In this document: piece after piece, positions 11,096 to 23,049 of the stretch | Position numbering within the stretch: position 1 is the stretch's first letter | How the letters are laid out: each line of letters starts with the position of its first letter | From: Sisyra terminalis | Lineage: Eukaryota > Arthropoda > Insecta > Neuroptera > Sisyridae | Assembly: GCA_958496175.1 (NCBI GenBank) | Contig: OY292276.1 | Coordinates: 10,000,001-10,064,000 of the forward strand | Length of the DNA stretch: 64,000 bases | Reading direction: 5' to 3' | Program-made: the position numbers and the translations under genes | The notes under the pieces: model-generated | Database searches by the model: none | What the model saw: the letters and a program-made list of their open reading frames with translations, nothing else | Told to the model about the DNA's origin: nothing

Positions 11096-12649
11096 TTTAT
11101 CCTATATCTAATTCAATTGTAAGAAACTTCATACTTTAAGAAAAAATTGTCATTTTTGAAATACGTGATTTTTTTCATTGAAATGAAAAATGTATAATTT
11201 CGAAACAAGTCTCCCAACTCCACCATATGTTAAAAGAGTGGGAAATATTTTTGGTTGGTTAATATATTAATGGAAATTCTAAAAAAAAAAAAAATGCTGT
11301 GTTACAACTATGTAATGTGAAAAAAGTTTAGTTTACAAAAAAGTTAATATTTTAAGTGGGTCAGTGCATGCATTTTCCCAACAGGAAGTTTTAAAAATTT
11401 TTTTTAAAACAATCCAAATTAAAATTTTACTCTTGGTCAAATTTTTCCAGTTGCAACTTGGTGGTTATTTCACTCGAAACTAATTTTAATTATTCTAGTT
11501 TTGCCCGACCATTATTCCCATGAGGTTTTTATCAACTTTTAATTATATTAGCATTAGTACACCGCCATGTAAATACATTTGCCAGGTAAACATTGTGTTA
11601 TCCTCCCGTTACGTATTGTTACAAGCAACGCTTGTAATTATGTTGCATATAGCAAACTTTTTTTTCTATCTAGTCCATTTTTTTGAGGTGTTTTGTTTTC
11701 CAATCGTGGAAATTTATTTATTTAATTAAAAAATACTAGTTTTAAAGTGCGAGTGCATGAAATTGATTGGATTTTATTTGAATAGTTGCACAAAAGTTGT
11801 ATGTTTTTAGCATATAAGAATATAAGGAAATGCTGAAATTGCCAGTGGGATTATGGGATGTTGATTGGGTGGGCGGTGTGATAGGGGATGGTGGTTTTAT
11901 TGTTCATACATGTCAAGTAAATGAATTTTAAATCCGGCCCGTTGCAATTAACTTTTGGCGCAAGTTTTCCACATCTAACTCCTTATACAGTACACTATTG
12001 CGTTGATATGTGTTGTGAGTGCCAGAAAGAGTTGACATTGAGCTTTTGCATGCGGCGAAAAAGGATCGTAGCCATAATGAGTTCAAAGCAATCTCAAGTT
12101 AATTATGACTGTTGTCATTGTATACACAAGGGTAATTAAGCGTCACTTATAACTCTGAAACTCTCGAAGCGTTCGTTCATTTGGTCGGTCGGTCTGTCGT
12201 TCACAACCACCCAACAACCACCACCCACCACCCCAATCGGTGCCACCCCAACCCTCCGGTTGAAAGTGAGCTTTTTAAATACTAAACGACTACTTGTGGC
12301 TCAGTATTTTCATCTGTAACGTCAATTGGCTTGTATTGATATATTTTTATATATTGAATGGATTAAATTTTACCAATGAGAAATATGCCAATTGAACCGA
12401 TTTAAAAATATTTCTAAAGGGTATATAATCCACTCAATGCCAACAGTTTGTTGACTTTTTCAAAACGTTCGGTTCACAATGAATACATTTTTATACGAGA
12501 TTTTTTTTTACTCCATAAAAAAAAACCTATTACAATTTTTTTTTGTCTACAAAACCCCTTTGTGTTTTATAATAATACATTTAAATTAGCAATAATTACT
12601 ATCAAAACAATTTATTCTGACATTGATGAAGTGGTTTTGTTATAATAAC
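11096..12649. other. Unassigned A+T-rich DNA
   Basis: Only low-complexity features: an A run near 11281 and a C/A-rich CCACC block near 12206-12240. No gene or repeat family recognised. Confidence 0.4.
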
Positions 12650-13393
12650 ATTTCAATTTTTAAGGATGTGAAATTTTTTTCAAATTTTTTAGAAGAAGTG
12701 GAAAGACTTTATATAAGTTGAGCTTTTAATTAAGCTTTTCGTATTGGAAAATTATTTAAAATTTTTCTTTAGACCAAAACACAGATTACTGTGTAGTCGA
12801 AATTTTGTAAAATGAAGTACATAAAATTAAATTTTTTTTCATAGAAAAGCTTCAAACATTTCAATTTTTAAGGATGTGAAATTTTTTTCAAATTTTTTGG
12901 AAGAAGTGGAAAGACTTTCTTAAAGTTGAACTTTTAACTAAGCTTTTTGTATTGGAACATTATTTCAAACTTTTCTTCAGACCAAAACACAAATTACTGT
13001 GGATTCAAAAATTTGCAAAATGAAGTATAGAAATGTATATTTTTCTTCGTAGAAAAGCTTCAAACAATTCAATTTTTAAGAATGTGAATTTTTTTTGCAA
13101 ATTTTTTGGAAGAAGTAGAAAGGCTTTATATAAGTTGAGCTTTTAATGAAGCTTTTCGTATTGGAAAATTATTTAAAGTTTTTCTTTAGACCAAAACACA
13201 GATTACTGTGTAGTCGAAAATTTGCAAAATGAAGTACAGAAATGTATATTTTTCTTCATAGAAAAGCTTCAAACAATTCTATTTTTAAGGATGTGAAATT
13301 TTTTCAAATTTTTTGAAAGAAATGGAAAGACTTTCTTAAAGTTGAGCTTTTAGTTAAGCTTTTCGTATTGGAAAATTATTTTAAACTTTTCTG
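12650..13393. repeat. 208-bp tandem repeat, about 3.6 copies
   Basis: The block TTTTTAAGGATGTGAA recurs at about 12656, 12864, 13072 and 13281, a constant spacing of 208-209 bases. Each unit also has GGAAAGACTTT, AAGCTTTTCGTATTGGA and GACCAAAACACA. The last unit is cut at about 13393. Units differ by scattered substitutions and a few indels, so the array is fairly young. The AAGCTTTTC and GAAAAGCTT pieces could pair within a unit. It is satellite-like, with no coding. Confidence 0.9.
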
Positions 13394-13490
13394 AACCCTC
13401 CTCCTTAATATCTTACGTTCCTATGGTTAAAAATGATAACACTAGAGGGATTGTTCTTGAAATGGACTTAACTCACTTTCAAAATAAACG
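13394..13490. repeat. Copy of the 10881-10985 inverted-repeat arm
   Basis: GTTCCTATGGTTAAAAATGA and AATGGACTTAACTCACTTTC match the right arm of the insertion at 10731-10985. It directly abuts the 208-bp array and may mark a deletion or insertion breakpoint. Confidence 0.75.
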
Positions 13491-16439
13491 GTGCATACTC
13501 TTCTATTTTGTTAGGTTTTTGTTGGCTATCAAACACGTACAAAGGAATGAGAAAAAAAATTTGAATAATCCAAAGTCAAGGGTCAACTTTAGGGTGCTTT
13601 AGGTACATATTTAAAATTATGTACTAAAAGCAGCAACATTGCAAACATCAACAATTAAAATGTAATAAAATATCCTGGTTGATCTCATCCATGGTGCCAT
13701 GGTGTGGTAAATAACTAATAATGTTCTTGGAAACTTGGATTCAAATAATAAGACGTTATTTTTCAAATTATTTCAACGTTTCGTTGGTTTTATCTCCAAC
13801 TTCTTCAGAAATTTTATTTTCAATTTTTGTATTTAAGTTATTAAATATATTAAATCTAGTTGCGAGTCCTTAAGTGTTAAGGATCATTTAAAATTCGATT
13901 CCTTTTGGAAAAAAAAATGGATTTTTGGAGCTTTTTTGGAGGTTTTGAAATCCGTAAAACTTTATTCCTGTAGGTGCACATATTCAAAAGTAGATCTTCT
14001 TCCCTGAGATTTGATCATTCTTTTCTTGTTTTATCGATCAATGTTTTCGATCATTTATGTTCTTAAGATCTTCTTCGTTTTGTTCAACGTGATTTTCACC
14101 TTCGTCAGGGAGCTTTTGGTTTTATGAATGAATTTCCTCTCTGATGATGATCTTCTGAAGTTTGCAGGTTTTCTTTTTTAGATATTTTTATGGTTTTAAA
14201 CTTTCTTGTATGAAGTTTTCCCTCACAACTAAAACTTGCTTCTTTTCTATCTTCCTCTTCATTACCTGTTCTTCAGCCTATCGAAAGGTTTTACTGATTT
14301 ATATTCAAAGCTCACGCAAAAGCTTCGTTTTTTTTACAAAAATTGATATTTATTATTTTATCTGTAACATTATAAAAATTAGTTGAAAATTGATCAATTT
14401 TTTTTATCTTCTCTTGTTGATATATCTCAAGACTTTAATGATCAAACTTCTTCAAAGTTTTTATTAAATTCTTTTTAATTTTATTGACCTTTATGTTATT
14501 TTAATGGATTTAACTTTTGGGGAAGTTTTCGTTAATATTCACGGAAATTTAAGGAAAGTGTGACTTAATTGTTGCAGGTTAGTTGTTTTTAGTTAACGAT
14601 GGCAATGGTTTTGAACTTGGATTATAAAAGTTTCAGGTGTTGTTGAAATTAAGATAAAAACATGCAAGAAAAATCAATAAATATTTGAGTTGAAAGTTTT
14701 TTTTTCTTGGGGGATGTTTTCTTTAGAGATTGTGTGCGTCTCGAAAAATCGTTAAGGGTTGCAACATTTTTTTGTCATGTTTTTAGTTTACGGAACCATA
14801 AATACAATTTAAGGGTCTCTCATATAAACACAATGTCCGGCTCCTCAATGTAGGGTAAGAGAGAAGGTATTGATCCAGTACCCCTATCAAATATCCCCTA
14901 CCTACTCGCAGCGTGCTTGCCATGCTTGTATACAAAACCACCCCTACACTGCAGTTGTGCCAACTGTTCATATTATACATACATTCGGTTATACTCGTCC
15001 TGTTTAATTCGTTTACGTCCGGATTTTCAGATAAGAAACATTTCAGGCTCGAGGAATATTCCGCGTGCCTTCATATCTTGTCTAAGAACCCTATAAAAAA
15101 GATGATGATGATGAGGACGAGGCAAAAAACGGGAAATATAAATATGTTCTCCCTTGTTTTTCTGTCGTTATTTTTAACAGCTTAAAGTGGATTAATATAG
15201 AAATAACAAAATGGAAGAGGAATGAAGGAACGGCATTAATGAAATATAGAAATAAAAAAAAAAAAATACTTGCAGCTGATAGGGCTTGGGACAAATTTTT
15301 TTTTTTCAATGTACAAAATGTCATGAGGGACTCGTTTCGTTGATGTTCCTGGCAATTTTAACGCGATAAAAACGGATGCCAGTGCAAATTATTTCGGGAT
15401 GTTTCAGAGATGGGATATTTTTTTTTTAATTCGGGCATCATACATATTTTAATGCTCGTAATTTTATTAAACAAAACACAGGAAAAAAAAATGACAGAAT
15501 TATGTATTCTCTTTAAAATTTTTATTCGACTAGAGAAAATTTGCGGCGAATTGAAATTCAAATTGAAATGGGGGAAGTGGGAGGTGGTGGAGGATTTGTT
15601 TTAACAGAGGCATAGTAAAGAATTGAAATTTTCTTTTTAGTCTAAGAACATTAACTATGTAGCTTATTAAATGATATAAATTTTTAATGAAATTAATTGA
15701 GAGGTGGAGGCCCATTTCTTTTGTGTTAAGTGAAGGGAAACGGAGTCTTTTATTTGTGATCTAATGAGCTTAATTTCAATGATAAAGTATAATATAAACA
15801 GAGAGCGGCGGAGACGAAAATTTCGTCTTGATACCAATTTGCCTGTAAAGCAATTTGCTGTATCAACTTAACTGTCATAAAGTCAAGATTATAATTAGAT
15901 ACTTGCTCAAGTACTTGCAATGCCAAGTACGACATTGAATCTTTGAATTTCCTTGGCAAATTGTAAAAGTTGAAAAGTGAAGCCGAGCGGAATTCTATTT
16001 AATTTTACGGCTTCAATATGAGAGACAGGCTCCGACTGGAGCCGGGCCGGGCTGGGCTTGATCGCAAAATTTATGTTTGTGCACAAGAAAATGTTTTTCA
16101 TTCTTTGTTTGCAATGATGGTGACATGAGCACGATTCCTTGTCGTCAGTACTATGCGTGAACGAATTTGGACTATTATGCTATGAACAAATCCACTTGGT
16201 ATTCCGTCAAGAAATTTCATTTTCTTCAATCGTATTCGGGTATGAGATATTAATGTCTAAATCAAAATTCGTTCGTATGAATCTAATTGTCATTTTGTAT
16301 CAGTGGCAGTCGCTATATCCTTCGATCCAGCTCGAAGAACTGTCATACAATCCTGAGTAGTAGTATTTTGGAACAATTTTCTACTAGTAGGTGGTTTTCC
16401 CCATCGTATACCTCTAACAAAGTTCATTAAACCGGAGTT
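13491..16439. other. Unassigned DNA
   Basis: Contains a short ATG-type triplet repeat near 15101-15115 and a T/C-rich stretch at 14000-14470. On the minus strand 13774-13808 is a CTGAAGA, 5-bp stem, GAAA arrangement discussed under findings. The somewhat more GC-balanced part 14780-15070 shows no recognisable exon. Confidence 0.35.
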
Positions 16440-17170
16440 GTCAATTCCTCCTTTTAAGTCCAGAATTTAAATTCTTCTTCTTCCTGTTTTCTTAGAGTCT
16501 TCCATTTTTCTTCTACATTAATAAATATGGTTCTTTTTCTTCTGAGAATCTGACCCATTTATTAAGTTTTTTTAAACCACATCGATCATAGTTTTTTCTT
16601 TGATAACTTTTCAATATTTTCATTTTTGTAATATGATTCGTCCATCTCAATCTTTCCATTCTTAACCGGCATTGCAATTCAATAATCTTCAGATACTTCT
16701 TTTCTTGTTTTCTTAAGGTCTAATTTAAATTCTTCTTCTTCCTGTTTTCTTGGAGTCTTCCATTTCTCTTCTACATTAATAAATATGGTTCTTTTTCTTC
16801 TTAGAATGTGACCCATTTAGTATGTTTTTCTAAATCACGCCGATGATAGTTTTTTCTTTGCTAACTCCTCAATATTTTCATCTTTATAACATAATTTGTC
16901 CATCTCAATCTCTCCATTCTTAACCAGCATTGCAATTCAACAATCTTCAGATACTTCTTTTCTTGTTTTCTTAAGGTCCATTTTTCCAATCCATACAATG
17001 GTGCTTCTGAAATTTAAGATAGTTTTGTTCTTTGTTGACTCTTCAATATTTTCTTCTTTCTAACATCCCAATTTCCCCATTTTTTTCCAGCACTGCTATT
17101 TAAAAATCTCCAGATACTTTTTGCATTCTTAAGGTCCCTTTTTCCGATCCATATAATGCTGCTTTCTATA
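16440..17170. repeat. 258-bp tandem duplication, about 2.7 decayed copies
   Basis: AATTTAAATTCTTCTTCTTC starts units at 16464 and 16722, and a third, more diverged and partly rearranged unit covers about 16985-17170. The minus strand of each unit translates to a basic stretch containing RMERLRWTNYVIKM, weakly like the GHVMRM region near the C-terminus of some LINE ORF2 proteins. That resemblance is only suggestive. Confidence 0.75.
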
Positions 17171-17554
17171 TATAAACACTAGCGACTGCTTCTGAAATTT
17201 AAGCACTTATTTTCCAATCATAAGGTTCTTTTTGTTCTATTGGAGGTGAATTGTGCCATAATAAGATGTCGTTTAATTTCGCCAGTAGGACTTTCCTTCT
17301 TTGGCAATGATACTTCATCTATATTACAATTGGACCACATTTTCTTGTTGTATTCTTGGTAATGAACACAAAAATCAAAGCACCAACGGTGAAATATCCG
17401 TAACTTTTTATTCATTCAAAAAATAAGTTTATCAAACTTTTGATTTTTGATATTTTAGCATTTTATTTTTTTAATTGACTCAAGAAAAACAGTATTCCAT
17501 ATGATGCCTAAGCATTTCAGTTGATTTCCCAACCATATTTCAATCCGTGATTAT

Positions 17555-17785
17555 TTTGTGAATCATCACAAAGCAGGTACGGAGTGGTCCAAACTACTTG
17601 AGGACCACTGAGGAAGATTGCTTGGTAATCGAAATACGTATCTAGGCAATACGTCACAAATATTTTTGTTTGAACTTTTGTCCAAATTTATGTTTATGGT
17701 TTGATTTTTATATATTATTATATTAAATTATACTACATAAATTAAACCGCAATATATTCTATGTATTGTATACACATATTTTTTA
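17555..17785 (+). mobile_element. Right half of the Penelope-like palindrome
   Basis: Runs from GTGAATCATCACAAAGCAGG through the hammerhead-like core (17608-17655) to TATTGTATACACA. It corresponds to the central hairpin plus right arm of the 36479 copy. The left arm and right tail are missing. The core reads CTGAGGA instead of CTGATGA. Confidence 0.75.
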
Positions 17786-17869
17786 TTTCATTGTTTAATA
17801 ACTCTCCAGATTTCTGATGTTCCTTATTTTAAAATTAAGGAGTCTAAGAGGTACCATTTGTAGCTTTTG

Positions 17870-18185
17870 GATGGTTTAGATGTACGTGTTATAATTTAGC
17901 TATAAGATTTGTAAAAAAGAAAAAGTTACAATACTTTGGTCACATTATGCGTATCAACAAATGTCACTTATTCCAGCTTATCATTCAAGATTCGTTTTGA
18001 AGGAAAAAAAGCTCTGGGATGAAAAACGACATCCTGACTAGCTAACTTTCTCAGGTGTTTCGGAAAAAGTACTAGAAAACTTTTCTGCGCTGATGTTTCA
18101 AAAATCAAAATTACCAGAAAGATCGCCTATCTTCAACGTTAAAAGGGCACCAAAAAAAGAAGAAGATGTACATCATTAAAGTTTT
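17870..18185 (+). pseudogene. LINE ORF2 C-terminus (RTE-like)
   Basis: Translation gives LQYFGHIMRINKCHLFQLII, then with stops NDILTS, LSQVF and NQNYQKDRLSSTLKGHQKKK. The order YFGHIMR, LLQLIIQ, a SWL-like block, IARL and a lysine-rich end is the usual C-terminus of RTE-like LINE ORF2 proteins, downstream of the RT. Several stops make it dead. It ends in an A-rich GAAGAAG stretch at about 18160. Clade assignment is by memory of the motif order. Confidence 0.7.
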
Positions 18186-19612
18186 GGGACAATCTAGAAA
18201 GATATATTTGCTTGTTGAGAGGTGGGAGTTAGAAAAGTGTTTGTGCTGTTATAAAATTAATTGACTTTTTTTTCGTCCAGAATTTTGGATCTCCGCAATA
18301 AGAGGATGGTTTTCCCTTAGTATGCGAGTATCGGGCAAAAGGGGTTCATATAGGAACTCCCAATAGGAATGTCTGTTACGGATAATGCCTTAAGTTTTTT
18401 TTTTTATTTTTAAAATTTTAACATGTTTTTTTAGAATTAGTTTACAAAATCTTAATGTCATGAAATTAGTAGCAATTGTTGAGCTATTATCTAGTAAAGC
18501 ATGACCTTATCATGTTGGATTATTTCTAAGGTTGTAGTACTACTAAATTTCATCCTGGTGGACCAATAAACAATTTTGATACAATGCAGAAATTGTAACA
18601 GCAAAAAATTAATTGTTATCATGGGAACCATCTTAAAATCTTTTAGTTGAAGACATTTAAGTTGTTAACTAAATAGTAGTTGATAAGAACCACCAATTTA
18701 AAAGAACATAGAAAATACGAAAACGTTAAAGAAGAATAATATTTTTAACCCGACTTTTAGGTAGTAGCCAAAAAACCAAGGTATAAATGTGAAATATTGC
18801 AGTTTTTATCTTAAAAAAAAGCTTCCGAAAAGAAAAGACAAGGTGAAAGCTCGTTTTAAAATCGAAAAATTTGACTTTCGAACAAAAAAAGTTTCACGAA
18901 AAAAAGAAAACAGAGCGACGAAAAGTTTCTACTAAAATGAAAAGAAACTTTTATGAAAAGACGGAAATGCATAAAAATAAAGAATTTTTCCCCCAAACAA
19001 TAAACTTGCCAAAATTCAATTCCACGTTTTTTTCTCCTCTTTTATTTCGTGAAAATTCCAAAGCTTTGTAATTCTGTTGTCATATTTTTCCTTCCATTTT
19101 CCGCTTTCTCAATTTCATCTTTTAATTACAACTCGTTTGTTCAACTAATGGCCGTTTCACTTATATATATTATATATGTCTAGTTTAAAACCAACCCCTA
19201 TATTAACCCCTAATTTCCAACTGAGATCATTTTAAATTAGCTCAAGTTAAATAGAGTGGCGTTTCCTCGGTCTTGTATGTTTGTTGTGAGCTTAAGTAAA
19301 TCGAATCGAATGTACGAATGAACGAGGAACGAATGTGTCTTGGGTGTCGTAAATTTAAATTAAAAACGATCGATTACACAAAAACTAATCGAAAAACAAT
19401 AAAAATTTACCCGTACCACCAATTATTGGAATTACACTCGTAAATCATTGCACATTTAAATACGAGAATACCTCGTAAGGGTTGACTTTCATTTAGTGAC
19501 CAAGTTTTAGAAAATAAAAAAAAGGTTTGTAAAGATTGATTTGGAAGTAATTTTAAAAATAGCATATCGTTAGAGCTTTTGAAAGAGTTGAAAACCCAAG
19601 CTTGTTAATTTA
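18186..19612. other. Unassigned A+T-rich DNA
   Basis: An A-rich, lysine-coding open stretch at 18871-19071 reflects composition. Nothing recognised. Confidence 0.4.
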
Positions 19613-22315
19613 TCTATTCATATAAATAAAATTGGAGGGTCTGTTTGTTTGTAAAATTGAAATAACCGCTTTTTACTACATGCATAAATTAATATTAGGG
19701 TGATTTTTTTTTTGACTTTTTTTTGGTCCCATCGTGAAATTTTGTTGGAAATACCAAAAAAAAATTCTCTGAAAGTTTGAGCCCTTAATATTAATTTTAA
19801 GTCCTCGACCATGACGTGTAAAGATTTCCCATTGAAAATACACGGAAACTATGATTTTTTATTTTTAAATTTCTATATCTCAGCGGCATTTCATGGGATC
19901 GCTTTTACCGAAGATGGTTTTTTCTCAGAATTAAACGCTCTACAAAAGTGCCCATTGCGACAAAGTCGTAACTCACACCGGTGAGGTAGTACGGGCCACT
20001 GAACCTGATTTTTCCATAAAATTCAAGGCTTAATATCTCGATTAATATTGATCTTCGCGATTTGGTCTACAGGAACTTTTTTGTTGGAAATCAAATTCTC
20101 TATAAGTTTTTCATTTATAATTTTTCCGTAGCTCTTGTTATTTACGAGATAAATGCAAAAAAAACACGAATTTTATGGAAAAATCAGGTTCAGTGGCCCG
20201 TACTACCTCACCGGTGTGAGTTACGACTTTGTCGCAATGGGTACTTTTGTTGAGCGTTTATTTCTGAGAATAAACCATCTTCGGTAAAAGCGATCCCATG
20301 AAATGCCGCTGAGATATAGAAATTTAAAAATAAAAAATCAGAGTTTCCGTGTATTTTCAATGGGAAATCTTTACACGTCTTGGTCGAGGACTTCAAATTA
20401 ATAATAAGGGCTCAAACATTCAGAGAATTTTTTTTTTGGTATTTCCAACAAAATTTCACGAGGGGACCAAAAAAAGTCAAAAAAAAAATCATCCTAATGA
20501 ATATATACGGTACATACATCAAAATATTTTTTTTTTAAATTTTTGTCTGTCTGTCTGTCCCGGCTAATCTCTGAAATGGCTGAACCGATTTTGACGGGAC
20601 CTTTATTGGAAGGTAGCTGATGCAATACGGAGTAACTTAGGCTACTTTTATTGTAGATATGAAAAATCTTTTATTTTAGCAAAATAAAGTATTGTTGCAA
20701 TTGAACAAGCAACAATCGAAATTTTCAATTTAATAAGTGCAATTAATAAATAAAAAAATAATTAATAATAAGTTTTTGTTTTTGTTGTATCATTTTAATA
20801 ACAGCATTTCAAATTACGTCATTTCACTTAATTAGTATGATAGTTTATGTAGTAGGTACTTATACCAAATACCAAAGAGGTGGTTTTTAAGTTTTGTTTG
20901 TTTTTCGACAATCAAACTTTTTAAAATCTTATTTTTATCAACCAATGATTGTGACCTGCAGCAATTATATATTCTGCTGAAAAGCATTAAGGGAGCAATT
21001 TTTTGTCATATATTTCATTATTAATTAAAATATAAAATCTTCCAAACTAGCTTTTCTTCGGAATTTAGAACAATTTGAAAATCAATTATTGTTATTGAAA
21101 ATAAATAAAATATTCGAATTTACTTCCACGCTTTCCACCTATTTCCATCAATTTTGTATGTACAACGTCCAAATGAGCGAAATCGAATTGCTTTTTAGTC
21201 ATGATAATAAAAATAGAGGTCATATTTTTTTTCGTTTTACATTGTATTTTACAATATAAATGCATATTTGTGTCGATAAAATTAGGAAAGTGTTTTTCTT
21301 ATACGATGATCATAAATAATAAGAAAGGGTTTTTGATAATTCCTCCTCTCAAAGAGTGAAAAATGGGGATAAAGTTTGTGCGGCAAAACGTCTAATAAAC
21401 AATCGAAATTTAAAATTTAATTATCAAAGTACCGTTATAGACGGAACATAATTACCTTTTATTATAAAACAAAGTTGGTTTAATATTAGAAACAGAAACT
21501 TTGGGTCTGCTTAAAAATTTAAACTCTGATAGATATATCTGAAAATGGTTAAGTTTATAATTGAGCATTAAGTTTTTGGCTTTCACATATTATAAATCTG
21601 AAAATCGGAAATACGTATTCACAAATAAGTACATAAGTGAGCGAATATCGAATAGCGAGAAATTCGGTGAACTAAAAGAAAATGGTTTAATTTTATAGTT
21701 GAATTTCAGATATTTTAATAATAAGTGCATAGATACACAATGGTTATACTTGATTATGAAAGAACTGGGTTTCGTGTAATTGAATAAATTTTAATTTCGC
21801 GGTAGTTTTGTACATTGCAGTAGTGTAATAGTTTTGAGAAAAAGGATCATTCGGTAGTCGAGACAATGAAATGGGATTTCTACTAATATTCTAAATTTCG
21901 ATCCTTTGCTTCTGTTATTTTGACGTGAGTGTTTTGATAACTTTTTTACTGTTTTAAGTCATAATTAAGACCAACTTTATTGAACTTGACGATATTTTTT
22001 AACTATAGATACTGATTAATTTATGGATTATTTGGTTCACGGTAGGTATACGCAATTGAACATACTCTTTTTAGATATTTATAAATATTTTTTGGAAATT
22101 AATTGATCATTACATACAATTATTTTATTCTAAGCAACAGTTTATTAAATGTGTCTTTTTAAAGTCGACAAAATAGTGTTTTCAGGTATGATCATGTTTT
22201 TTGTAAAGCAAATAAGAAAAATAAAAATTTTCATATACCACTTCAAATAGCAAATCTAAACAGAAAATATAATCTACACCTACGCTACGCAGACGAAGTC
22301 GCGGGGATCAGCTAG
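19613..22315 (+). mobile_element. Non-autonomous Helitron-like element, end to end, with nested foldback
   Basis: Begins TC at 19613 directly after an A and ends CTAG at 22312-22315 directly before a T, the A|T insertion rule of Helitrons. The 3' hairpin is at 22288-22303 (CGC, bulged A, GAC, loop GAA, GTC, GCG). Near the head are AAATTGGAGGGTCTGTTTGT and, after the nested foldback (19696-20496), GTCTGTCTGTCTGTCCCGGC and the block CTGAACCGATTTTGACGGGA, both common in insect repeats. No Rep/helicase coding is visible. The last 700 bases match 1-488 and the reverse of 56401-57080. Confidence 0.75.
19696..20496. mobile_element. hAT-like foldback nested in the Helitron
   Basis: Starts TAGGGTGATTTTTTTTTTGA and ends with the mirrored AATCATCCTA. 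It is flanked by ATTAATAT (19688-19695) and ATGAATAT (20497-20504), 7 of 8 matching. Arms of about 320 bases mirror each other, including TCACACCGGTGAGGTAGTAC near the centre, with a 150-base loop. Contains AACGCTCTACAAAAGTGCCC and GAGCCCTTAATATTAATTTT, blocks shared with other foldbacks here. No coding. Confidence 0.85.
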
Positions 22316-23049
22316 TTTATGTATATTTTTCCTTTTTAACAGTAATGAGTATTTTTAGGCGTTTGCTTTAAAGCCTTGTGTCAATGTTCAGTCTAACGAA
22401 TCGAAATTATTAAGAGACATCGCACGTAAAGTGACTGACAACCTGTCATGAACTTTGCTCAAGTTTCACATAAGAAGATATGTTACGTTAATCTAGATGT
22501 AAAGTAAAAGCTGAAACTTACGAAATTCTAAATAGAAGTGAAAACTTTGAATTAATGAATGATGAGTGAATTTTAAAACGGCAATGCTAACATTTGGATG
22601 ATTGAATTAATCATTCAGATTTGCAAATTGTATGTTTATTTCAACCCCAAAAGTTTTACATTTCCTGCGTTTTATTAAAATTTCCGTTTCTTTTTATTTT
22701 GTCGGCTTTTCATTTTATGATCGCACATATAGGTTGTTTTCAAGTAAATCGAACTTGGAAAGTTTTTTTTTTCTGAGATTATTTTCTTCATTTCAAATGT
22801 AGTTATTTGCAAGAAAAAGTTAGTTCATGTGAAAGAATTGGACGATTCAAAAAGTTGTCAGCTTTTTATTACATTTACAAGCGTTCAATATGGACTAAGT
22901 CTTGAAAATATTTTTTCCACTCTTATTCAAAACGAAATTTTATCGCAAAAAAAAAGAAAAAATAGGTGAGAGAGATTTTTATTGGTATATTATATTTGAT
23001 AGAGATTATTTTGCTTGATGTGACCTTACTGGAAAACTTTCAATCAAAA
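22316..23049. other. Unassigned A+T-rich DNA
   Basis: Nothing recognised. Confidence 0.35.

Noticed and set aside
18871..19071. Lysine-rich frame
   Set aside because: Result of an A-rich stretch; no domain.
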